The notes below the pieces were generated by a model. That model saw nothing but the letters and a program-made list of their open reading frames with translations. It did no database searches and was not told the DNA's origin. DNA of 64,000 bases from Peromyscus leucopus. Taxonomy: Eukaryota; Chordata; Mammalia; Rodentia; Cricetidae. Below are positions 55,961 to 64,000 of the stretch, one piece after another (position 1 is the first letter of the stretch; every line of letters begins with the position of its first letter). Where the stretch lies: NCBI RefSeq assembly GCF_004664715.2, contig NC_051082.1, positions 7,942,498-8,006,497 of the forward strand, read 5' to 3'. The position numbers and the translations under genes were made by a program.

Positions 55961-57117
55961 TTTTATATGTTAAATAAGCTTGACTTGGTAACTCCAGATA
56001 CAGATACCAAATGTCATGTTATATGCTACATATAAATACATAAAATTTATTTGTTCATTAAAACAAGTAAAAATTTAAATTTAAAAAATTGGGCTCAGAT
56101 CAGGTTAACAGATGTGAAGACTGAAATGGCACCAGCCACTTTGAAACCTCAAGGGGAAATGCAAGAGAATTATAAAGTCCTCATTCTGGGATGACAGAGC
56201 CAATGCACCAGAGGCAGATGCTACCTTCCCTCAAACCCTTATGTTATTAAAAAGAAGAAGAAGAAAAGAAAAAAAACTAAACCACTTACTTAGATCAGTG
56301 TTCCTTTCAGCTAAATGAAATCCTTGCTCATAAAAAGTAATAGCAAGAAAGCTCTGATTGGGATTTTAATCTTGAAAATCAAATTTAAAATTAGGAAAAT
56401 TTGTTTATCTCTCATATTAAAACAACCTCAAGTTGTAATTAGGTTGCTGTAATTCCATGCTCTGACTCTCAAGCTGGGAAGTATTTTTGGATGATTTGCT
56501 TGGGACAGAGCAGAATTCTCTCAATCGAATGCTACCCCAATATGTTGTGAAGACTCGAGGTCTCGTATTTAAGCTTCATAGCAAGTTCATGGTGATGAGC
56601 TTCATGGGATTTCCCAGGAGTCTGTTTTCCCAGAGGCTTTTCTCCTCACCCTCTGCAGGACCCCTGGGGTCATCAGCTTCATACATCCTTTTCTCCCCAG
56701 TCACCTGCCTCTGCTGGGGTTTTCCAGCATCAATGTCTTCCTTCCCTTGAGATTCAGCTACTCTCCTGCCCTTGTGCCCATGAAATCTCACATCTCCTCA
56801 CAACCTTTCCCCATTCTATTTCCTCAACACTATTGGATGCTTCCAACCTCAGATGACTAGGGGATGGGCTGAGAGTGCTGGAGCAGGTGGATGGGACCAG
56901 GGAGCGTGCACTAAAGACATGGTGGCCTGGTGGTTAATGTTGCATGTGGGCAGTTCAACGGTAAATGTGTCCCTGTGTGGATGACATCCAAAGGCCTAGA
57001 ACTAGTGTTAGTTACTGTTGCTATGGTCATTAGAGCAGAAGTGGAATCTAGAAGGCTGGGTAAACTGAGAAACTCCCCTCCCTCACTGGGACCCCGCTTT
57101 CTCAACTATAAAACAAG
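55961..57117. other. Unique stretch, AT-rich at left
   Basis: No recognisable repeat or exon; AT-rich to about 56460. Confidence 0.35.
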
Positions 57118-57415
57118 TCTTAGTCAGGGTTACTATTGCTGTGATGAGACACCATGACCATAGCAACTTGGGGAGGAAAGAGTTCACTTGGCTTACACTT
57201 CCACATCACTGTTTTTCATCTAAGGAAGTCAGGACAGGGACTCAAGCAAGGCAGGAACCTGGAGGCAGGAACGGATGCAGAGGCCATGGAGGGGTGCTGC
57301 TTACTGGCTTGCTCCCATAGGGGGCATACAGCCCATTCATAGGGAGGTGTTTTCTCAGTGGAGGCTCCCTCGTCTCTGAGGACTATACCTTGCCTCAAGT
57401 TGACAGAAAACTAGT
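57118..57415 (+). repeat. Rodent 0.4-kb repeat, internally deleted
   Basis: 'cttagtcagggttactattg' through 'gccatggaggggtgctgctt', then a jump to 'gtgttttctcagtggaggct'; the middle is missing. Confidence 0.75.
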
Positions 57416-57560
57416 TGGCACTGTGGTGTGTCCACGCTAAGACCCTTCTCAGTTACTCAAATGTCTACAGTCCTGAAAATAGTTGCTAATAGAGGAAGGA
57501 TGCCAAGCTGGGCTCCCAGGCCTAGAAACCTCCGCAGGAGGTGGCAGAGAACTCACGGCC

Positions 57561-57800
57561 AAGGCTGGGGAGATCGCTCAGTTGGTGAAGAGCTTGCCTT
57601 GCAAGCTTAAGGGCCTGGGTTTGATTCCAGGAATCCACATTAAAAGGCCAGGCATGGTGTCCTGCGCTTGTAATCTCAGCGCCGGGGCAACAAAGAGGCT
57701 GGTTCCCAGAGCTCCCTGGCCAGCCAGACTAGCCTTATCAGTGAGTTCCAGGCCAACAAGAGATTCTGTCTCAGAACACAGTGTGTCCTTGGGCCTCTAT
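57561..57800 (+). repeat. B4-type SINE
   Basis: 'gctggggagatcgctcagtt', 'cttgcaagcttaagggcctg', 'ggccaggcatggtgtcctgc' and 'agattctgtctcagaacaca' in B4 order. Confidence 0.7.
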
Positions 57801-57805
57801 GCGCG

Positions 57806-57848
<43 letters not shown>

Positions 57849-57854
57849 ACACGC
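57801..57854. repeat. GC-then-CA microsatellite
   Basis: (GC)7 joined directly to about (AC)20 with one CT interruption. Confidence 0.97.
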
Positions 57855-57954
57855 GTATGTGCATGCACAGCTGGGAATACACATGTGCCTGCATGGAAAC
57901 ACAGCACACAGAACAATTTTTAGAAAATAAAGAGGAAGACACTCCCTTGCTAAA

Positions 57955-58145
57955 TGTGACTCCAGCTGTATTTTCATTTTGAAGACTCCCTCCTCCGTCT
58001 CAGCCACAGAGAGACGAATCACATTTAATAAGCGACAAGGCCACTAAATGAAGTACATGAGAAATACCTCGTTGCCGAAGATTAACACATGTTCCGGTGT
58101 GTCCTCCATAAGAAATCCGAAACCCCTGTTTATTCTGAAATCTGT
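57955..58145. promoter_or_regulatory. Candidate conserved non-coding element
   Basis: Repeat-free, about seven CpGs in 140 bp (cctcgttgccgaagatta, gacgaatcacatttaata) plus TTTAATAAG/TTTATT motifs. It lies between SINE-rich flanks. Confidence 0.33.
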
Positions 58146-58619
58146 GACCCAGACAGAGGGGTGGGGGGAGGAGCCCCCTTCGTGCTGGAGGAGTGAGCAT
58201 TGTCCCTGCAAGCACAGGAGGAAACGCCAGCCCCTGTGCTGAAGCAGACAGGAGCTGAGTAGCCAAGAGGAAGATGCCCTTGCTCTCTGCTGTGGCTCTC
58301 AATGTCAGGAAACACCTGCTGGGTATCTTTTCAGTGGCTTCCCACCACATCCAAGATGTACCCAGCATGCTGCCCAAAGGCCCCACCCCTTGCCACACAC
58401 TAGCCCTGCCTCTTACTTCACACTTAGCATCAAGGAACCTGGAGAGATTGCAGGAGGGACTCACTGGTCAGCAGAGGAGAGGTCTTCCCTCAGGGCGATA
58501 CCAGAGCTTTCTCTGAACAACACCATTTGCACAGGGCCATGAAGACTTCCCTCCCTGGATTTTTGAATACACCTCTCAGCATGCTTTACAGCCTCTCGCC
58601 TCGTCCTGCACCCAGACTC

Positions 58620-58985
58620 TTCACATGTCCTGAGATGGTTCTTGAGATGGTTCTCTGACCAGTTTGTTCTGGTGATATGAGCACACAGGCACTCCAGAAT
58701 AATCCTGTTGGCTTTTATCCTCAGTCTGCAAAATGGCTGCCACCGTGCCAGGTGTCAATATTCTGACTGCCCCTTGGGGCCGCCCGGCATCCTGACATAG
58801 AAGCCTCTTCTTAAGGAAAAACTCCACCCTTTTCTCTCTCTTTCTCTCTTCCATCTTTTCCTCTTATAAGGTGTACACCCCCTCTCCATTCCCCCCCCCT
58901 CTCTCTCTCTCCCTCTTTATCTCTCGATTATAATAAACTCTCCATGTGGATGTGTCTGAGTTGTGTATTATTGGTTCCCCCACTG
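58620..58985 (+). mobile_element. LTR-like element
   Basis: A pyrimidine-rich stretch, then 'cgattataataaactctcca' and 'gtgtattattggttccccca', resembles the polyadenylation end of a rodent LTR. Ends were not resolved. Confidence 0.4.
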
Positions 58986-58989
58986 CACC

Positions 58990-59072
58990 CCCCCCAGAAA
59001 GGTTAAGCGAGAAACAAACCCAAGGACACGCAGCTAGAAAAGGGTAGAGACAGAATTCAGATTCAAGTGTGT
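58990..59072 (-). repeat. MIR SINE, antisense
   Basis: 'ggttaagcgagaaacaaacc', 'aaggacacgcagctagaaaa' and 'gacagaattcagattcaagt' match antisense MIR. Confidence 0.55.
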
Positions 59073-59761
59073 ACAATGGAAAGAGGGCCAGCTCTCGGGT
59101 TTCCAGTCTCTTATTCCTGCCTCCTCTTGACATGCTGGAGCCATGGTGGTCCCCCACCCCTCAACCCTGATTTCTTCATCTGATGGGCTTTGAGCAGCAT
59201 GCTGGGTGCATCTTGGACACAGTGGGGAGCCACTGAAGAGGTATAAGCATCAGCTGCTTATGGACATGGAGAGTCACCGCAGAGATGGGGGGTGTGACCC
59301 TTTGCTATGAAGCCACTGTCTGCTTCTGGCTGGGGCTGGTGTCCCTCTGCTTACTCCTCCATTAAAATGCCCTGCTTAAGAACACTTTCAGATCTTCCTG
59401 TCATTAAAGAAGACTGAGAGCCGTTCTCTCCAGCCTGCCCTCTCCTCAATCCAACCAACTCTGGCAGCCATACTGTGTCTACACTGATTGTTCCACCTCG
59501 GCATTGGCTCCCTGTATTTCCTTTGGCATCGCCCCTGGAAACTGCGGGGCCCAAGGTTTTATCAGCAACCTTGTAGGGCGAGCCAGTCTGTGACTGCTCC
59601 ACAATGCACCCTCCTTCTTGACTTGATTAATTGGCAGGGCAGCCAGGTCCACACCAGGCTCTAAACCTCCCTGCAAATGTAAGGAGAGGAAGAAATTTGC
59701 TTAAGGGAGCCCCTTCTAGCTAGAAAGCAAGGTTCAATAAGCTGGGGGGGGGACTGTGAGA

Positions 59762-59762
<1 letters not shown>
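59073..59762. other. Unique stretch, no gene seen
   Basis: No repeat or exon recognised. Confidence 0.35.

Positions 59763-59810
<48 letters not shown>
59763..59810. repeat. CA microsatellite
   Basis: 24 uninterrupted CA units. Confidence 0.98.
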
Positions 59811-59816
<6 letters not shown>

Positions 59817-60184
59817 ATGCCTGCATAACAACAAATGGCTTCCAACATCCTTTCTAGGAGGCTGGGTCTCTCCTACTGCAGGGCTCCTGTTGAGTGAGCC
59901 TTGGGAACCAAGTTTGTAGCCATTGCTAATGCTTTCATTCATGCAAGGCAGGCTGATGCACCCCCCACAGCACTCAGATTTCCCAGGAGTGGGCACCCAT
60001 CAAGTTTCAGAGGACACTAGCCTGGTGGGAGCAAATACATCAGCCCACCCTGTGCACCAACGCAGCCCTTCCGGAAGTGTCTGCTCTGCATGATGTAGCG
60101 GCTCACTTCCTCCCATCCCCAAGGCTTGGTCTCCCTTCTGGTTTCTGGTTCTCCACTGATTTTTCCATTCCTACTCTGTCCGAG

Positions 60185-60560
60185 TCAGTGTTCCATTGCT
60201 GTGACACACGACTGCAGGAACTCTTATAAAAGGAAGCATTTAATTGGGGCTTGCTTACTGTTGCAGAGGCTTAGTCCATTATCATCATGGCAGAGAGTCT
60301 GGTGGTAGGCAGACACGATCCTGAAGCAGTAGCTACATGGTAATCAGCAAGTGGCAGGGGAGGTAGGGAGGTAGACTGAGCCCGGCATGGACTTTTGAAA
60401 CCTCCAAGTCCACCCCTCCCCACCCCATTCCCTGTACTACACTTCCTCCAACAAGGCCACACCTCCTAATCCTTCTAATCTTTTCAAAGAGTTCCACTCC
60501 CTGTTGACTGTGCATTCAAATGTATGAACCTATGGGGACCATTCTCAGTCAAACCACTGC
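60185..60560 (+). repeat. 0.4-kb repeat, second variant
   Basis: 'agtgttccattgctgtgaca', 'gcatttaattggggcttgct', 'cttagtccattatcatcatg' and 'acaaggccacacctcctaat' in the order of a common rodent variant. Confidence 0.65.
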
Positions 60561-60725
60561 ATCCTCCCTCCTTCTTCCTTCTCTTCATTTTTCTCCTCCT
60601 CCTCTCTCTTCCTCCTCTGCCTCCTCTTCTTCCTTATTTTTCTTCCTCCTCCTCCCTTTCTTCTTCCTTTCCTCTCCCTCTTTTTCTTCTCCTCACCTTC
60701 CCTGTCTCTTCCCCCTCTGCTTCTC
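60561..60725. repeat. 165-bp polypyrimidine tract
   Basis: Nearly continuous C/T with only a few purines; mirror-like CTTCCTCC words repeat throughout. Confidence 0.93.
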
Positions 60726-61485
60726 TGGTCTTTGCTCACACCCCTTCTTTTCCTGGGGTCATTTCTCCAGGCCCTGACTCACACCCATCTCCCCACACAT
60801 TCTCTCTCCCAGTCTCAGCCATCCACTCCAGGTTGTATTGGCTCAATCGCTCTATGACAGAGTACCCTCCAACTTAACAGCTACGCCAACAAACCCTGGC
60901 AATCTCAACAGATACAAGGAAAGGAGGCCTTCTTTGGGACTGTATGCTACTCCAAGGCTCTTCGTTCAAGACTTGAATGCCCATGTCAGGACCCCTTTAC
61001 CACTCCATTCCTGTCCCCAAAAGACACTCCATGTAAATGCGGCAGACTATTGGTAACTCATGTCCTACCTAAAGCCAACCTGTGTTTTCAGGTTTCCTTC
61101 TGACTTGCCCTCCTTGTTCTATGGATGGTACTGTCATCTGTTCCTGATCTAAAAACTTCCGGGTCACCCTCGATCCTCTGAGTCAGTAAAGCCCCTCATT
61201 GGTACCCTTCAGTACACTCTGGGTACGTACCGGGCACATTCGGAAACACTGTCCTGCTTGATTTCTATAGCACTAGATGGTAGATATTTTCACCGCCCGC
61301 CCCCATTTGGTATGGGAGTGGCTGCTTCAAGCTGTGAGCAACAGCTGGATTCTAGCATAGCATCCTTAGAAGGACCAAGTGCACCAAAACATAAGCCTGT
61401 GGGGGACACTTCCCAGCCAGACCACAGCAGCACTGTCTTGGTTACGGTTACTGTTGCTGTGTCCATTATCATCATGGCATGGATG

Positions 61486-61490
<5 letters not shown>
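60726..61490. other. Mostly unique stretch
   Basis: A truncated 0.4-kb-repeat-like piece (gttactgttgctgtgtccat) sits at 61446-61475. No gene is seen. Confidence 0.35.

Positions 61491-61536
<46 letters not shown>
61491..61536. repeat. TG microsatellite
   Basis: About 23 uninterrupted GT units. Confidence 0.98.
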
Positions 61537-61538
<2 letters not shown>

Positions 61539-62129
61539 ACATATATGTTGGATTGTTTACATGTATGTGCTCACATTCTGGGCCATTTTCCCACCCACTT
61601 TGCACACAGTTGTTTATTGTGAAAAAAATTCTTGTTTATTGTTCACAGAAGGCATCTCCATCCTTTGAATTCTGAGCTCCACTTGGGCTTCCGAGAACAA
61701 TAAAAAGCCCCTTGAGGCAAAGCAGAACTCTCCTCTTAGGGCACATAAAAAGAATTACAAAACACACTTAAACCTTTCCCACTGATAAATTATAGGGGGA
61801 TTTCCTTTGTAAAGAAGACGAGTGAGTGGCAGGGTGTTCCACGTTAGTGCACTCTCCTGGGCTCTGCGTGTTTTCTTGGCAGAGCTGGAAAAAGAACTCC
61901 GTAGGACACAGACTCCCGTGTCAGCCCATGCGTGTCCCCAGCGTGCACCTGGACCCTCACTTGCTGTCCTCGTCATGACAGGCACAATTCTGGTGTCAAC
62001 GAAACCTCCTTCTATGCCTCTCCTTCTGTCTCCCTGGGAGGGACATGGGGACTTTTTCCTTTTTCCCCCCCATCTCTTCCCCTCCCCCACTGGATCCTCC
62101 CATTGTTATTCTTTGCCATAACAGGAAGC
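61537..62129. other. Unique stretch, no gene seen
   Basis: No repeat or exon recognised; 99-111 codon frames overlap on opposite strands. Confidence 0.35.
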
Positions 62130-62260
62130 TGGAGCGGTCATGAGCTATGGATGTGGTGTCAGACTCACCTCTGTCGTGGCTACCTGTGTGACCTTAGATG
62201 AGCGTGACCTCTCAGAGCCTTGAATCAATCTTTATCTGAAAACACGAAGCTTGTATGCAA
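62130..62260 (+). repeat. MIR SINE
   Basis: 'ggatgtggtgtcagactcac', 'gctacctgtgtgaccttaga' and 'cctctcagagccttgaatca' are clear MIR words. Confidence 0.55.
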
Positions 62261-62569
62261 ATGAACTGGGGCTCTGCACCTGCTTAGGATTTGGGCCGAC
62301 TTGTGGTTTGTGCTAAATATATGTGAGCAGTCATTTTGAAACAAATAATGAATCTCGGTAGATACTGGACTTTCCTCATGGAAATGGGCTCGTAACTGTT
62401 AAGAATGAGCCTTTCGTCAAGGGTAGATTTGATCTGCCATCACACTAGGATTTTGAGAAGAGTGATCTGGGTTCAAAAGTGTTGTATGTCACTTTCTTCA
62501 GAATTGAAGCACTCCTTCCAGGAGGGAACAGGACACTCGTGAGAGTGGGGGGAAGAGGGATGATGCCAA

Positions 62570-62935
62570 AACGCGTGTCTGGGAAAGCTGAACCCTGCAA
62601 GATTCTTGAGGGCCCTTCCCCAGCTCTACAGAAGCAGTAAACGCTGCCAGGGGAGGGGGACTGACTGGTTGAGCTTCTGCCCGGAGATTTCTCAGACCTG
62701 CCTAGCCGCCTGTCAATCTTCCAGAGCTCAGGACATGCAAGTTTCTGGCTTAGTGGAGATGCAGCTGCTTTTGAGTCGTCCTTACTCCCGAGAGTAACCC
62801 CTCAGCCGGACTCCTGCTTGCAACCCCAATAAAATCTCACTGTACCATGTTGGACTTTGATACAGCCATTACTTTGGTCTATTGTGGATTCCCTTTCCAG
62901 GGTGAGCAGACCTGTGTGTTGCCACCCCCCACCCC
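62570..62935 (+). mobile_element. LTR-like element
   Basis: 'cccgagagtaacccctcagc', 'gcttgcaaccccaataaaat' and 'catgttggactttgatacag' give an AATAAA with a U5-like downstream. A second LTR-like unit follows on the other strand. Confidence 0.45.
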
Positions 62936-62984
62936 CCGAAAAAAAGCCTGTTACACAACATGTAGGCTCTGCCATGTGTGACCT

Positions 62985-63390
62985 TGTGTAATAGTTTAGC
63001 GGAGGAAGGCGACCTTGGCGGGTTAGAGCCAGGGGGCACCACAGAGTCACACCATGCAGCAGAGCTCCCATGGGAGGTTTATTGACTAGAGGTGCGGAGG
63101 AGGCCTCTGGAGAGAGCAGAAGAAGGGGGAGGGGCAGGAAGGGCTTGCCTTTTATAAGGGGGATACAGCGCATGCGCATAGGGAGAGTGCTCTGCTGGGT
63201 GGCTGTGGTAGCTACAGTAGGCGGGTGTAAATGCCTGAGTGCTAATACCTTGGATGACAAACTCTCTCTCAATCTCTATTTCCTCTGCTAAGAGGAACCA
63301 TAATGATCCCTGCCTCTCTGGGAAGCTCAGGGGTGGTGCCCAGTAAGCTGTCCATAAGCGGTTACCATTAGCCATGGCGACCTGCCCTTT
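62985..63390 (-). mobile_element. LTR-like element with intact promoter motifs
   Basis: On the minus strand: GCGCATGCGC (63168-63177), a CTTATAAAAG TATA box (63149-63158) and AATAAA (63078-63083), followed by about 95 bp to a likely CA end at 62985. Spacing TATA to AATAAA is about 70 bp, typical of R. No internal viral frame is seen, so it is probably a solo LTR. Confidence 0.55.
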
Positions 63391-64000
63391 CCAGCCTGTG
63401 AACTCCCGCTCTGTACAGCTTCACCAGCCTCCTCCCGCCCCCAGTGCTGGGTCTTGATCCCTCCTCCCCACCCTTTCACACCCGGCGGCGTTAGTAAAGC
63501 TCTTGGGAGTGTTTATGCAGCTTTGTTTCTGCTAGTTACTGCTGCTGTCTAATAAGCATCCCCCTGCCTCCTCCCCCCCCCCAAAAAAAACCTTAGTAAA
63601 CTAAAACAATGGGTGTTTGCTTTGCCATCACATAGGAAGTTTGCTTGGCGCGCAGCAGTGAATGTCCTGCCTCCATTCTACTCACTATGAGATGAGGCTC
63701 ACAGATACTGCCCATGCATCGGTGCCAAATTTGGGCCAGGAGCTCAGCTAAAGCTAAGGGCTGAAAGTTGCGTTTCCTTCTGCATGGACCTTTCCTTGGG
63801 CTTCTTCACAGCATGGTGGCTGAATCCCGATGAGAACACGGAAGCAGAGGAGTGAGCTCTTATGAAATAGCTGGGCCCATCTTACGGTGCCACTTCAATA
63901 ATGCTGTACTGCTGAAGACTGTGTGAAAAATCCCCAAGGTTCTCGGGAGGGGAGAGGGTTCAATCTCACCTGCATTACATAAGGCTATAGAAGTGCGTGT
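63391..64000. other. Unique stretch, no gene seen
   Basis: A short C-run then A-run (63569-63590) only. No exon is called up to the window edge. Confidence 0.35.

Noticed and set aside
60561..60725. Leu/Ser/Phe-rich membrane protein frame (60520-60877)
   Set aside because: Produced by the polypyrimidine tract, which encodes Ser, Phe, Leu and Pro by default.

Overview
This window reads as nuclear DNA of a muroid rodent. Rodent-specific SINEs (B1, B3/B2-like, B4 and ID) occur every 0.5-2 kb. Dinucleotide microsatellites are long and frequent, CpG is depleted, and no frame longer than about 220 codons looks like a protein. Several B1 copies carry the 3' wording 'caggaaaggcgcaaagct' or 'cctgtcctggatct' (antisense form) that I associate with cricetid rodents (deer mouse, hamster, vole) rather than Mus. 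That placement is an inference. I found no convincing complete gene, tRNA, snRNA or CRISPR array, so the window is most likely intergenic or deep intronic.

Layout. 1-9.2 kb: G-rich simple repeat, B4, a solo LTR (1654-2137) with a perfect 6-bp target duplication, antisense B3 and L1, B1, and a large compound CT/GT/CA microsatellite (8634-8823). 9.6-9.8 kb: a small CpG-retaining unique block. 9.8-14 kb: mostly unique DNA with worn MIR pieces. 14-16.4 kb: an old L1 split by a roughly 0.4-kb rodent repeat, and a B1. 17.5-22.4 kb: C-rich minisatellite, B1, B3, B4, a B3 split by a 0.4-kb repeat, and a solo LTR (21788-22396) that itself received a B1. 24.7-25.4 kb: the strongest candidate conserved non-coding element (CNE). 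26-36.7 kb: dense nested repeats, a 12-bp minisatellite (33128-33235) and an L1 3' end split by a B4. 37.0-37.8 kb: a second CNE candidate. 39.6-41.1 kb: an AT-rich block, probably an antisense retroviral LTR remnant. 42.9-43.9 kb: degenerate purine-pyrimidine tract and an AAAT microsatellite.

46.4-49.0 kb is the most interesting interval. It holds a CpG-retaining block with a possible minus-strand coding exon (46783-46887), a diverged local duplication, a C-rich minisatellite, paired homeodomain-type AATTA motifs, and a further CNE candidate with three CTAATT sites. 50-51 kb: a solo LTR with perfect 6-bp target duplication inside an older repeat. 53.6 kb: a GGT/GGC trinucleotide tract. 54.1 kb: a hAT-type miniature element with a perfect 8-bp duplication. 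57-64 kb: more SINEs, a 165-bp polypyrimidine tract, and LTR-like promoters, one carrying an NRF1-like GCGCATGCGC core.

No operon-like gene cooperation applies. The supportable content is a layered record of transposition plus a handful of unique blocks that look constrained. Family names of repeats come from memory of consensus sequences. Boundaries are exact only where a target-site duplication is stated; others are good to roughly 5-20 bp.
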